The translations under genes were made by a program, and so were the position numbers. From positions 3,100,001 to 3,164,000 of the forward strand of contig NZ_CP093300.1 of NCBI RefSeq assembly GCF_022812285.1: a stretch of 64,000 bases of DNA, read 5' to 3'. Below the pieces are notes generated by a model. It saw nothing but the letters and a program-made list of their open reading frames with translations. It was not told the DNA's origin and made no database searches. This document shows positions 9,324-18,355 of the stretch, piece after piece (positions within the stretch are counted from its first letter, which is position 1; each line of letters opens with the position of its first letter). This DNA is from Alkalihalobacillus sp. LMS39. Lineage in GTDB: Bacteria > Bacillota > Bacilli > Bacillales > Bacillaceae_F.

Positions 9324-10244
9324 TTACGAAGGTAGATGGTTTAAAAAGTTTTGGTAGGCAAACCCTCTAACTTCTTCTTCCGTAAAATGTTTTAACAGTT
9401 CATTAATGAGGTTTTGATAGTCGCCAGCATGATGAAGACCAGAAACTGTACTTGGAATGCCGTCAAAATCAGAACCGAAGCAAATTTGTTGTTTCCCACC
9501 AAGGGAACATACATGTTCTATATGGTTTACAATACTCGCAATAGTCGCTGTTCCTTCATTTTCAAGAAAATATGGATGAAACACTACACCAATAGGGGCT
9601 TGTTTTTTTATCATCGCCTTTAGTTGTTCATCTGTTAAATTACGACGATGAGAACATAATGATTTTGCATTCGAATGGGTCGCAATCGGATAATGAGCGG
9701 TCTCAAGAACATCCCAAAATCCCGCTTCACTTAGATGAGAAACATCGGTCAAAATTCGATGTTCATTGTTTAATGAAACAAGGTCTTTTCCTAGGCATGT
9801 TAATCCAGCTCCTCTTGGTTCCCCAATTCCGTCGGCACATAAATTCGCCTGATTCCACGTTAAACCAACCGATAAAACACCAAGATGATATAGCAACTTT
9901 AAACGTTCTAAATCATCACCAATTGGGTCAACTCCTTCTAACGTAAGAATGGCTCCTGTCTCATTTTCCTCTAACTGCATAATATCTTCCCATGATTTAA
10001 TATGTTTCATTTGAGGATTTGGTGTAATGACTTTCTCAAAGAAAAGTTGAATTTGGTCAAGAACAACTTGAAACTTTTGATCATTTTTTATCGTCGGTTC
10101 AACAAAAATAGCAAAGCACTGAATCCAAACATTTCCTTCTCGTAACCGATGGATATTCGTTTCAATGTCGTTTGAGGTGAAGTCTCTCCTTCTATCCTCC
10201 CACAATTTCAATAGTGCATCACAATGTGTATCAATTACTCTCAT
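9324..10244 (-). CDS. Membrane-dipeptidase-type (M19) metallopeptidase
   Basis: A 306-residue member of peptidase family M19, which hydrolyses dipeptides, including some with a D-residue, using two zinc ions. His7 and Asp9 of DTHCD, Glu in LEGVDPIG, THSN and SHRRNLTDE match the family metal and substrate motifs. There is no signal peptide, so it is probably cytoplasmic. GGAGGGAA precedes ATG 10244. Apparently monocistronic. Confidence 0.92.
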   Translation of the reverse strand: MRVIDTHCDALLKLWEDRRRDFTSNDIETNIHRLREGNVWIQCFAIFVEPTIKNDQKFQVVLDQIQLFFEKVITPNPQMKHIKSWEDIMQLEENETGAILTLEGVDPIGDDLERLKLLYHLGVLSVGLTWNQANLCADGIGEPRGAGLTCLGKDLVSLNNEHRILTDVSHLSEAGFWDVLETAHYPIATHSNAKSLCSHRRNLTDEQLKAMIKKQAPIGVVFHPYFLENEGTATIASIVNHIEHVCSLGGKQQICFGSDFDGIPSTVSGLHHAGDYQNLINELLKHFTEEEVRGFAYQNFLNHLPS

Positions 10245-10398
10245 TTAAGTTCCCTCCTTTAATCGACCCTTGACAAACAAACATTTATTGGAAATGTCCT
10301 TTAATCAAAAAAAATCTAGGTGTCTACCCGTTCCAAATTTTAAGTGCCTACATATGATGAAGTATAAAAAATGTGAGGAATTATGGAGGGTAGTTAGC

Positions 10399-10827
10399 AT
10401 GAAAGACGATAAAAATTTACCGAACTTACTGCATCAATCTTATAGTGACTTTTTAAAATCAATTGACTCATTTTTTCATCACTCATTTCAAAATTTTCAT
10501 AACCATGGAATGTTCCAGCCTTCTTTCCCTGTTAAAACGTATGAGACAGATACTGAATTTATTATTGAAGCCGAGCTACCAGGAGTAAAAAAAGAACAAA
10601 TCAAGTTAGATATTCATCAAAATCATGTTCGTATTGCAGTGAAGCATGTTGAATCTATCAAGGAACAAGATGATTCAAGTCAAGTTGTTTCTCATTATGA
10701 GAGTGAACAAATTAGTGAAAGAATCATCGCATTGCCATTCCAAGCAACAACTCCAAAAGCAAAATATGAAAATGGTATTTTAACAATCCGATTTCCTAAC
10801 CGAAGAAAGACAATTAAAATTGACTAA
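10399..10827 (+). CDS. Hsp20/alpha-crystallin small heat-shock protein
   Basis: 142 residues with an alpha-crystallin domain from about residue 50: TEFIIEAELPGVKKEQIKLD, and a C-terminal AKYENGILTIRFPN pattern containing the A-x-x-n-GvL motif. It is an ATP-independent holdase for unfolding proteins. GGAGGG lies before ATG 10399; the longer upstream reading frame lacks a site. The next gene starts 23 nt later. B. subtilis spore-coat CotM/CotP are relatives, so a spore role cannot be excluded. Confidence 0.9.
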   Translation: MKDDKNLPNLLHQSYSDFLKSIDSFFHHSFQNFHNHGMFQPSFPVKTYETDTEFIIEAELPGVKKEQIKLDIHQNHVRIAVKHVESIKEQDDSSQVVSHYESEQISERIIALPFQATTPKAKYENGILTIRFPNRRKTIKID

Positions 10828-10850
10828 CACTAGGTAAAGGAGTGATTGAC

Positions 10851-11279
10851 ATGCATTTTCCTCAATACCCTATGTACGGACCAGGCTGGCCGATGAACAA
10901 TCCACAATTCCAGCAAATGCAACAACCGCAACAACAAACACAGGCACAATCTCAACAACAGCAACAGCAACAACAAACACAACAGCAAAGCCAAGCTCAA
11001 CAAGGGTTTCCACAAATGGGACCAAATCCATTTATGCCAGGGCCTGGAATGAATCAAGGACCTTTTGGACCTTATCAACAAAACCCTTATTTTCAAGGTC
11101 CAGGAAATATGCCACAAAAACCGATTCCCCCATTTCTCACCCCATTTACGAGTGAGAATGGAAAGTTTGATATTAACAAAACAACAAAAACCGTCGACCA
11201 AGTTGTTAAAACATGGAACCAAGCAGCACCACTCGTTAAACAAGTAGGGACATTATTTGGTGTGACAAAACAGCCATAA
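10851..11279 (+). CDS. YppG-like Gln/Pro-rich protein
   Basis: 142 residues. The N-terminal half is very rich in Gln and Pro with MYGPGWPMNNPQ and a polyglutamine run. The C-terminal ~45 residues (PPFLTPFTSENGKFDINK onward) form the conserved block of YppG proteins of Bacilli. AAAGGAGTGA directs ATG 10851. YppG is associated with spores in Bacillus, but its function is not defined. The CAA/CAG run could vary in length between strains. Confidence 0.75.
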   Translation: MHFPQYPMYGPGWPMNNPQFQQMQQPQQQTQAQSQQQQQQQQTQQQSQAQQGFPQMGPNPFMPGPGMNQGPFGPYQQNPYFQGPGNMPQKPIPPFLTPFTSENGKFDINKTTKTVDQVVKTWNQAAPLVKQVGTLFGVTKQP

Positions 11280-11285
11280 GTGTAA

Positions 11286-11342
11286 AAAAAGCAATGGCAC
11301 ATCACCATGATGAAGGTAGGTGGTTGCTCATTGCTTTTCTTA
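11286..11342. terminator. Convergent-gene terminator
   Basis: AAAAGCAATG and CATTGCTTTT arms enclose an imperfect stem between the convergent yppG-like and HesB-like genes, with A-run and T-run on either side, so it can act on both strands. Confidence 0.7.
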
Positions 11343-11348
11343 TTCGAA

Positions 11349-11651
11349 TTAACCTCTTACTTTTTGTGCATAAGCAAGTGTTTGAGCACGGTTAATCAGT
11401 TTAAGTCCTTGAGAATCAACAAAATCAATTTTTAAATAATCACCGATTTCGTCTTCTGCTTTTTTATCCGTGAGGAAAACGAATTCCCCAACAATCATAA
11501 TATTATCTTCTGCTCTCGCCTCATCAAGAGTAAGAAAAAACTCAATCATCGTGCTGCACTCGTACGTATCTCTTGCAACAACCCGAATTGGTTTTTGATA
11601 ACCATTCTTTTCTAAATAGGCCTTTGCATTCTCAGTAACTACAATGTTCAC
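11349..11651 (-). CDS. HesB/IscA-like (iron-sulfur biosynthesis fold) protein
   Basis: About 100 residues with the small beta-rich HesB-like fold: NIVVTENAKAYLEKNG, a lone Cys in YECS, and an Asp/Glu-rich middle. The two C-terminal Cys of A-type Fe-S carriers are absent, so it is a divergent member rather than a classical scaffold. GTG 11651 follows AAAGGGGTGA. The frame extends further upstream into the preceding gene without a site. It follows the DUF418 gene after 5 nt, suggesting coupled translation. Confidence 0.7.
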   Translation of the reverse strand: MNIVVTENAKAYLEKNGYQKPIRVVARDTYECSTMIEFFLTLDEARAEDNIMIVGEFVFLTDKKAEDEIGDYLKIDFVDSQGLKLINRAQTLAYAQKVRG

Positions 11652-11656
11652 TTCAT

Positions 11657-12895
11657 TCACCCCTTTACTTTCATCGGTTGTCTCTTTTTGTATGTGGCTG
11701 TTCTCCATAACCATTCAAACGGACCATATTGGAATGTTTTTAGCCAATAATAGCTAACAGCCATTTGAAGTCCATAAATGATTATCGCAAAGAGGATGCT
11801 TAACGCAGGGCCTACTTTCGCAAATAAGCCGAAACCAAACCCATAGAAAATTGTGACACAAATAAACGATTGAAACAAGTAATTTGATAGTGCCATTTTC
11901 CCTGGAAAACTAAACAAACGGAAAAGTGGTTGCCATGTTTGCTTTTGAACAAGCAATGTCACCGAAGTCATATAGAAAATACAAAGTGCTAAACCTGAAA
12001 AGCTTCTAAACATATCTGCTAAACCTAGTGATAAAAATGACGGAATTGGTAACACTTCACCTTTATGTACAGCAAAAAGAATGGTAAAGACAATCCCCCA
12101 TACTAAGCTTTTTTTCCAGATTGATTTTACCCAATCTAGATGGTCCTGCACTCGGAATATATCAATGCGTTTTGTAACGTATAGTCCGAATAAAAACAAT
12201 GGTAAAATCATCGGCACAGCTAAAATCAAATTTAAGATGACAACAGGAAGCTCATTTACCAATCGAAATACAAGAACTTCTCCATAGTTTCCTGTTTGCA
12301 ACACTTCATTTGCTTCATGAATAACTTCTGTCGTTACTCCAATTTCTTCTGGAAAATATTCTAATAGCGCTGCATTCATGATGCCGAAAAATCCAATTAA
12401 AACCGCAAAGCCAATAAATAACCATCGTGCCCAGTTTAACACCGTTTTCGGTTTTAAATCAAAAAACAAGAGTAATAGAAAACCTGCTAACGCATAGTTT
12501 ACTAAAATATCGCCTGACCATATGAAAACAAGATGGATAAAGCCAAACAAAAGTAAAATCGTTAGTCTTTTTGCAAATAAACCTTTTGCCTTTACTCCCT
12601 TTTCAAACGCTTTTTTCAAGAATACGGCAAAGCCAATCCCAAATAAAATTGAAAACATAGGATAAAATTTCCCAACAACAAATAAATCAAGAAACCAAGA
12701 CGCTGCAACATTATAACTTTCGGTCCACTCATTCGGACTTAGCCCAAAAGAAATAAACTTTGGCTCTTGATAAAACAACATATTCGCTAATAATATGCCA
12801 AATAAGGCCACACCCCGAATTGAATCAAGAAGATGAATTCGTTCCCCTTGTTGAATCGGTTGAACGTGTAACGCATTTTCTTTATGTAACACCAT
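11657..12895 (-). CDS. DUF418 family multi-pass membrane protein
   Basis: 412 residues and about ten membrane segments, starting after a soluble ~20-residue N-terminus (LLDSIRGVALFGILLANM). The C-terminal half carries the DUF418 pattern ending PFEWLWRT. It belongs to the YeiB-like group of unknown function related to acyltransferase-3 membrane proteins. The GGAGGAG before ATG supports the start. Confidence 0.88.
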   Translation of the reverse strand: MVLHKENALHVQPIQQGERIHLLDSIRGVALFGILLANMLFYQEPKFISFGLSPNEWTESYNVAASWFLDLFVVGKFYPMFSILFGIGFAVFLKKAFEKGVKAKGLFAKRLTILLLFGFIHLVFIWSGDILVNYALAGFLLLLFFDLKPKTVLNWARWLFIGFAVLIGFFGIMNAALLEYFPEEIGVTTEVIHEANEVLQTGNYGEVLVFRLVNELPVVILNLILAVPMILPLFLFGLYVTKRIDIFRVQDHLDWVKSIWKKSLVWGIVFTILFAVHKGEVLPIPSFLSLGLADMFRSFSGLALCIFYMTSVTLLVQKQTWQPLFRLFSFPGKMALSNYLFQSFICVTIFYGFGFGLFAKVGPALSILFAIIIYGLQMAVSYYWLKTFQYGPFEWLWRTATYKKRQPMKVKG

Positions 12896-13141
12896 AACTC
12901 CTCCTCTACTGTATACACTTCCATATTATACATGATTTCCCTCGTAAAAGAACAAAAACTAATAGTAGCTTTGAAGATTTTTGGAACCGTCGCTTGAATC
13001 CTCTCCCGAGATGCGAGTGCACGCTTTTTTAGTTGAGGACTGCAAATTTTTTTAATTTTATAAAAGCAAAAACTAATGGAATTTTATGTTACTATGTAAT
13101 AAATATTGGAAAATACATACTGTATGGAAGGAGATACTACT

Positions 13142-13324
13142 ATGTCTATTGGGATTATTTCCATAACCACTTTTGTTGTATGGTTTCTGGCTATTCAAGA
13201 ATTTGCTAAGCCTGAGAAAAATCAGAGTAACCGAAAAATAATTACATTGACATCCACAGGTTCCTTACTAACAATAGTTCTGACCATCTCACTTTTTCAA
13301 AACTTTCAAAATTTCAATTTTTAA
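13142..13324 (+). CDS. Small two-segment membrane protein
   Basis: 60 residues with two hydrophobic stretches (IISITTFVVWFLAIQ and LLTIVLTISLF) separated by a basic loop. GAAGGAGAT precedes ATG 13142. Function unknown. Confidence 0.6.
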   Translation: MSIGIISITTFVVWFLAIQEFAKPEKNQSNRKIITLTSTGSLLTIVLTISLFQNFQNFNF

Positions 13325-13376
13325 AAAGGAGTTTTACTTCCACACTATAGGAGCTTTTTCGCTTTTCGCAAGCACG

Positions 13377-13418
13377 CATAAAAACACCCTTGAGAATTCG
13401 TTCTCAAAGGCGTTTTTA
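13377..13418 (-). terminator. Terminator of the MFS gene
   Basis: A CCTTTGAGAAC / GTTCTCAAGG stem and a T-run on the minus strand, just past the MFS stop codon. Confidence 0.8.
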
Positions 13419-14603
13419 TTACATTGCAGCTTCTGTTTGAGCTTTTATTTCTTTATCTTTTTTATCAATCAACACTTTATAAACGATTAAACCCACCATG
13501 CCTATAAAAGATGTTCCACCTAAACAAAAGTACAATAAAGAATGACTATAGGATTCAATGACCCAACCCCCAAATAGTGAGCCAATGATTCCTGACACAC
13601 CAAAGAAGATCGTAATAAATAAGACATGACCTGTTGCTTGTAATTCCTCTGGTATAAGTTTTGTTACATATTGAAACGCACATAAATAAAAGACGCCAAA
13701 AGTAATTCCATGGAAAAGCTGAAACCATAGGATATGACTTGGTTCGGTTAATTGACCCATTAAAATCCAGCGTATCGTATATAACCCCGCCGCAATTGTA
13801 ATAAACGTAATCGCTTGAAACCGTCGAAACCATAATGCACTTGTTGCTAATATCACAGTTTCTGTGGCAACACCGGCAAACCAGGCCCATCCAATGAGTG
13901 ATTCATCTCCTCCTAAACTTGTAATATAAATCCCAAGGAAACTATCATTTGTTCGATGACCGATTGATACAAGCATGATAACCGTTAAGAAAAATAAGAG
14001 CCTTTTGTTTTTTCGAAGTTTTAACGCACCAAGTAATGTCACTGGTTTATTTGTTGTTTTTACATCTTTTAAAAACAAAGCAGTAATAAATAAAATCGCC
14101 GCTAAAAACCAAAAAGGATACATTAAATAACCAATCCCGATAATGGATAGTAAGTACCCTATCGCTAATGAACAAACACCAAAACCGATCGAACCCCACA
14201 TTCGTAGTTGCCCGAAACTAACATTATGCTGTGCCGATGTTTTTTGGGCCAAACTATCCCCAAGTGCGGTTAGTGGAGGAACAAATAAAAATAAGAAAAA
14301 GACCAACACGAGAAATCCTATAAAACTACTCATTTGGAACAAAATAAAAGAAATCAAAACCGCCCCAATAATCGCAACTAACAACACGTTTTTTATCGTT
14401 TTATATTTATCGCTTAAAAAGCCCCAAATCGGTTGTGCAAATATGGATGCGAAAGGTCCAATCGCTAATAACCATCCGATTTGGGCAGCGGTGAGTCCTT
14501 GTGATTGATAATACACAGGCATATAACTCGTAATAATCATTAATGTTGCATAAGCAAAAAATAAATAAGCCATAACTGGGCTTAGTGTTTTCCATTGTTT
14601 CAC
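13419..14603 (-). CDS. MFS transporter, PPP/nucleoside-symporter-like group
   Basis: 394 residues and 12 predicted membrane helices. The region after helix 2 (IGWLLAIGPFASIFAQPIWGFLSDKYK) carries the MFS loop motif. The overall pattern is that of MFS_1-like exporters related to phenylpropionate permeases. GTG start after AAGGGAG. Monocistronic with its own terminator, so the substrate is unknown. Confidence 0.85.
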   Translation of the reverse strand: MKQWKTLSPVMAYLFFAYATLMIITSYMPVYYQSQGLTAAQIGWLLAIGPFASIFAQPIWGFLSDKYKTIKNVLLVAIIGAVLISFILFQMSSFIGFLVLVFFLFLFVPPLTALGDSLAQKTSAQHNVSFGQLRMWGSIGFGVCSLAIGYLLSIIGIGYLMYPFWFLAAILFITALFLKDVKTTNKPVTLLGALKLRKNKRLLFFLTVIMLVSIGHRTNDSFLGIYITSLGGDESLIGWAWFAGVATETVILATSALWFRRFQAITFITIAAGLYTIRWILMGQLTEPSHILWFQLFHGITFGVFYLCAFQYVTKLIPEELQATGHVLFITIFFGVSGIIGSLFGGWVIESYSHSLLYFCLGGTSFIGMVGLIVYKVLIDKKDKEIKAQTEAAM

Positions 14604-14691
14604 GTATTCGTGCTCCCTTCTGTGAAAACAGACGGATTAATCATACCTCGTTTATAGAAAAAATTCTAGAAAAAGTAATCGGAAACATTAC

Positions 14692-14734
14692 CAAAATAAA
14701 GAAGGTGGTATCAGACCTTTGATACACACCTTTC
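14692..14734 (-). terminator. Terminator of ykuI
   Basis: An AAGGTGTGTATCA / TGATACCACCTT stem followed on the minus strand by CTTTATTTT. Confidence 0.75.
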
Positions 14735-14739
14735 TATCA

Positions 14740-15957
14740 TTACAGTAAACCGTCTTTTTCATAAAGGTAAGAGTAAGGAATATCAATAAATAAAAATAAT
14801 TGTTCTCCAATTGGATAAGAATATGTTCGGATCATCTCGTCTTTTTCAATATCCGTATATAAGTCAGACAATAATCCTTTTTTTTCATAGTTCATTCTGA
14901 CGATGTTTTCTAAAAAATAAGGTCTCCAGCTCCAGTTTTTTGAACGACTTTCCTTTTCTAACGTCCAATCGCCATTTTCGGTTTTCACTGCATTTGAAGA
15001 TTGTTGAAAACCATCATGGTCGCAAATGTACACCCGAAATGTTAAATCTGTTAATGCTTTCGCAATCGATAACACCGCTGCATCAAAATCTCCATAAGAT
15101 TTTACTGCTTTTAATGTCGCTTTCAAGCGTAGTCCAACTGTTTCTGTTAAGGATAGTTGCGATTCGATTTTCTTTCTCTCATAGTTTATAAAATGATGAA
15201 ATTCCTTGCGAATCGAATGCTTGCAAAAATCTGCTTCTATAAATTCCGCTTTCGGCACACTTAAATAATAGCCTTGATAGTATCTCCCACCATTTTTCCA
15301 AGCGAAATTTAATTTTTGATATGTATCAATTTTTTCAAAGAGCAATGTTGCTCCTAACTTTCGAGTTAAGGAAGACAACGAATGTAACACATCACGATAT
15401 AACTCTGGAAACGCATCTCCTTCGATAAATCCAACATTGACTTTTACAATACTCGGTTTTAGCACAGCCATTCTTTCTAAATTCGTCGTGGCGTTATCAA
15501 TCCCACCAATCGAAATGCGTACGCCTGTGTTTTGTATGTACACGAGCAGATGTTTAATATTGTTATAATTTTCAACGTAATCACTTTCTTGGATTTCCAA
15601 CACAATTTTTTCAAAGAAAAGCCCTTTTGATTCATATGCTCGTAATTTTGTAAAAAGACGCTCACCATCATCTTTCAACAAGGATTGAATATTTATATTT
15701 AAACAAAGAAATTGTTCTAGGTCATGGTTTATATAATACTCTAATGCTAATGTTTGGATATGGTCTTCAATCTCTTCCTGATATTCATAGGGAATCGATT
15801 CATCATGAAAAAACCAGCCTAAACTTTTCACACCTTGACTCGTCATGATTCTAGCCAATACCTCATATCCGACAACTTCTTGTTTATCAGCACTAATAAT
15901 CGGTTGAAAATAAGGTATCACTTTTTCTTTATTCATTAACACATCTAACGGATCCAC
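14740..15957 (-). CDS. ykuI: YkuI-type degenerate EAL protein, c-di-GMP binding
   Basis: 405 residues matching YkuI along its length: an EAL-fold domain (1-~245) and a C-terminal PAS-like domain ending SYLYEKDGLL. The motif positions are altered: YEVLARI replaces EVLLR, and IGGIDNATTN stands where DDFGTG is expected. As in B. subtilis YkuI, it probably binds c-di-GMP without cleaving it. GTG 15957 after TGGAGGTG gives the family length; the extra upstream codons in the open frame have no site. Monocistronic. Confidence 0.88.
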   Translation of the reverse strand: MDPLDVLMNKEKVIPYFQPIISADKQEVVGYEVLARIMTSQGVKSLGWFFHDESIPYEYQEEIEDHIQTLALEYYINHDLEQFLCLNINIQSLLKDDGERLFTKLRAYESKGLFFEKIVLEIQESDYVENYNNIKHLLVYIQNTGVRISIGGIDNATTNLERMAVLKPSIVKVNVGFIEGDAFPELYRDVLHSLSSLTRKLGATLLFEKIDTYQKLNFAWKNGGRYYQGYYLSVPKAEFIEADFCKHSIRKEFHHFINYERKKIESQLSLTETVGLRLKATLKAVKSYGDFDAAVLSIAKALTDLTFRVYICDHDGFQQSSNAVKTENGDWTLEKESRSKNWSWRPYFLENIVRMNYEKKGLLSDLYTDIEKDEMIRTYSYPIGEQLFLFIDIPYSYLYEKDGLL

Positions 15958-16031
15958 ACGTCCACCTCCATACCTCTTGTAAGAAGATTCTTCTATTATA
16001 GCATAGGAGATATATGACCGCTGTGATTGTA

Positions 16032-16802
16032 TTATTTCACGTATGGATTTTGTGGGATTTCTACTTTCGACCAAGAATTCACTTTAATATAAGGTGTCAA
16101 TCCATCTTCTGTTTGAAGATAAGCAAGTTCCCCTTTCATTTCAATCCACGGGTCTTCCCCATGGATATGTGGCAATTCTGGAAAATGAACGATAAATTGA
16201 ATGACTTTCGCATCGGCTATGCAATGTGTTACATGAAACCTTGAAATAATATATTGATGTCTTTCTAATCCTTCTGCTTTATGTAACATCCCTGTTAATG
16301 TAATCGTTGCTCCATGGTATTGTGTCGGATTAAATGTAATATCAGCTGCCTTTTCAGAAAAATTTTCATTTGTTAATACGAGTTCTTTCTGTTGTTGAGG
16401 AGAAGCTTTCACCACACTCCCTTGTAAATCTGGAACCATCGTTCGATTCATCGCAACCGAATGATCCAAAGTTTGAATCGGCAAAAATAAACTCGCACAG
16501 ATAATAACAACCAAAATGCCGTAAGAAAATAAAGAAGGAAACGATAGAACTTCACCTTTTTCGTGATTACAGCCGAAATAAGAACACATCTCATCATGAT
16601 CGTCCGCCCCTTCTTTTGTCCAAATCGTTTTGACTTGCAAGAAGAAAAAAATTAAAAATAAGAGAGAGGCGATTTTTGTTAAAATAATATATTCAGAATG
16701 AATAAATTGTTGGAGTTTTCCTGTTGCAACTAAGTAAAAGATTATGGCCGAAAGCATCCCCAATAATAGGGCTCTTAGTAGACGTTCTGGATGAAAGGTC
16801 AC
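16032..16802 (-). CDS. YcgQ-like membrane protein (TIGR03943 family)
   Basis: About 256 residues. Two or three membrane helices flank a cytoplasmic stretch with CSYFGCNHE, followed by a large extracytoplasmic domain (GATITLTGMLHKAEG, HCIADA) typical of DUF1980 proteins. GTG 16802 lies 8 nt after AAGGAG. It starts just after the permease gene, the usual YcgR-YcgQ pairing of Bacilli. The Cys/His residues fit a metal-related role, but the substrate is unknown. Confidence 0.82.
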   Translation of the reverse strand: MTFHPERLLRALLLGMLSAIIFYLVATGKLQQFIHSEYIILTKIASLLFLIFFFLQVKTIWTKEGADDHDEMCSYFGCNHEKGEVLSFPSLFSYGILVVIICASLFLPIQTLDHSVAMNRTMVPDLQGSVVKASPQQQKELVLTNENFSEKAADITFNPTQYHGATITLTGMLHKAEGLERHQYIISRFHVTHCIADAKVIQFIVHFPELPHIHGEDPWIEMKGELAYLQTEDGLTPYIKVNSWSKVEIPQNPYVK

Positions 16803-16814
16803 ACTCAACACTCC

Positions 16815-17810
16815 TTATAAAAAATAAACAGCCAATGTCAGACCATAAACGACTGCTGTGATTGAAATAAACAAACAAAAAACAAATCGAAATGAGAAGA
16901 CGGCTCCAAGCATCCATGTATTCTTTAAATCAAACATCGGTCCATAAAGTAAAAAAGCAAGTAAACTTTCGGTTGGGACAAATTGAGTAAAGGAAGCCGC
17001 AATAAAGGCATCTGCTTCAGAACATAAGGAAAGAAGATACGCTAAAACCATCATCATCATCGTCGACATCATCACATTATCGCCAAAGGCAAACAATGAA
17101 GAACTAGATAAATATGTTTGAACACTCGCTGCTAATATAGCCCCGACAATAAAGAACTTACTCATTTCAAAAAATTCTTCAATCGCATGTGTTCCCATAT
17201 AGGAGAGTCTTTTCGAAAAAGGAGGGCGTTGCTGTTGTATGAACGGCTGTAATGTTTCCGTTGTATGCTTCAACTCTAAGCGATGCTTAAATACAACGTA
17301 CACAATAACCGCTACAAGAAATGCAGCAAGAAATCCTAAAGAAAATCGCAGGACCATCATCGTCACGTCTTGACCAAATGCCATATACGTGGATAAAGCG
17401 ACAAGAGGATTAATGAGTGGCCCTGTCAGCATAAAGGCGACCGCCGCATACAAGGGGACCCCTTTCATTAACAATCGACGAACAATCGGCACGATTCCAC
17501 ATTCACAAGCTGGAAACAAAGCGCCTAAAGAACAACCAGTTATCACCGCAAGAATAGGATGTTTTGGCAGCATCTTTTTTATTTGTTGTTCGGAAACAAA
17601 CACTTGAATTACCCCTGAAATGACAACACCCGCTAGCAAAAAAGGAATCGCCTCAAAAAATAGACTTAACGCCAATGAGCTCATCATAAGAATGGATGCT
17701 GGTACATATTCGCTCCCAATTGAAATAGGAGAAGCTGAATATAATACGAGCAAAATGACCGCTAACAACAAAAATAAAGTTACATCATTTAAAAATTGAA
17801 TCCGTTTCAT
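16815..17810 (-). CDS. YcgR-like DUF318 permease
   Basis: 331 residues and about eight membrane helices with the DUF318 patterns GALFPACECGIVPIVRRL, PLINPLVALSTYMAFG and SLCSEADAFIAASF. The conserved ECG and CSEADAF segments sit in membrane helices. It forms an operon with the YcgQ-like gene. The family is annotated as a permease without a demonstrated substrate. GGAGG precedes the ATG. Confidence 0.85.
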   Translation of the reverse strand: MKRIQFLNDVTLFLLLAVILLVLYSASPISIGSEYVPASILMMSSLALSLFFEAIPFLLAGVVISGVIQVFVSEQQIKKMLPKHPILAVITGCSLGALFPACECGIVPIVRRLLMKGVPLYAAVAFMLTGPLINPLVALSTYMAFGQDVTMMVLRFSLGFLAAFLVAVIVYVVFKHRLELKHTTETLQPFIQQQRPPFSKRLSYMGTHAIEEFFEMSKFFIVGAILAASVQTYLSSSSLFAFGDNVMMSTMMMMVLAYLLSLCSEADAFIAASFTQFVPTESLLAFLLYGPMFDLKNTWMLGAVFSFRFVFCLFISITAVVYGLTLAVYFL

Positions 17811-17937
17811 TTACAAATCCTCCATTATATCGCTATTTAAGATATATGCGGACAAGTGTAATTCTGAACCGGAATCTTTTCGATTCACTATTTTTTCTCT
17901 TCTCGCTTATCGTCATTGAACATTTTGCAATGCTACA

Positions 17938-18312
17938 AATAAGAAAAACGCGGAGCGTCTTTTCTTTCAGGCGAACTGTATGATGAAACAACAAACACAT
18001 CCCATGCCCCATTTTTGCGGTCAGAGCAGCCGTTATTTGTGAACATGATACGGGTTTCCGTTTATTAGCGGCCACAGGAGCGCTTATTCACGCAAAAGCC
18101 ACTCTATTCCTAGGGATATATTATGAATAACGGCTCCTGTGTCCTCCAACGTTCCAAAACGCTAGCCATGTTCACAGATAACGGTTTTCATGGCCGCTTA
18201 CTTACCATAATCAACAAAATTGCTAACGCGATAAACCCGCCCAAGTGTTGAATGATTCACTTGGGTCTTTTCTATACCAAAATTTTTATCTTTCTTATCT
18301 TTCAAAAAAGCC
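17938..18312. repeat. Dispersed repeat B, copy interrupted by element A
   Basis: The left part (AATAAGAAAAACGCGGAGCG to about 17985) and right part (ACCAAAATTTTTATC to 18312) match the two ends of the ~100-170-nt repeat seen intact at 27231 and 48563. Element A (18013-18270) sits between them, as if inserted into the older repeat. Confidence 0.65.
18013..18270 (+). repeat. Element A copy 1: structured repeat or candidate ncRNA with terminator
   Basis: About 258 nt, nearly identical to 24215-24475. Two nested stems are visible: 18030-18046 with 18168-18184 (CCGTTATTTGTGAACAT and its complement with one change), and 18070-18090 with 18124-18144 (around CCACAGGAGC/GCTCCTGTG). The element ends in CCCAAGTG...CACTTGGG followed by TCTTTT, a terminator shape. 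No ORF is conserved between the copies. Confidence 0.7.
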
Positions 18313-18338
18313 AGCTATGAATATGGCATCATAACTGG
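18304..18338 (-). terminator. Terminator of the alpha/beta hydrolase gene
   Basis: A CCAGTTATGA / TCATAGCTGG type stem (imperfect) with TTTTTT on the minus strand. Confidence 0.7.
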
Positions 18339-18355
18339 CGTCTTTCCGAGTACCA

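Noticed and set aside
10830-11243. Leu-rich minus-strand frame opposite the YppG-like gene
   Set aside because: It is the antisense reading of the polyglutamine CAA/CAG run.
17833-18075. 80-codon minus-strand frame
   Set aside because: Lies within repeats B and A, without a ribosome site.
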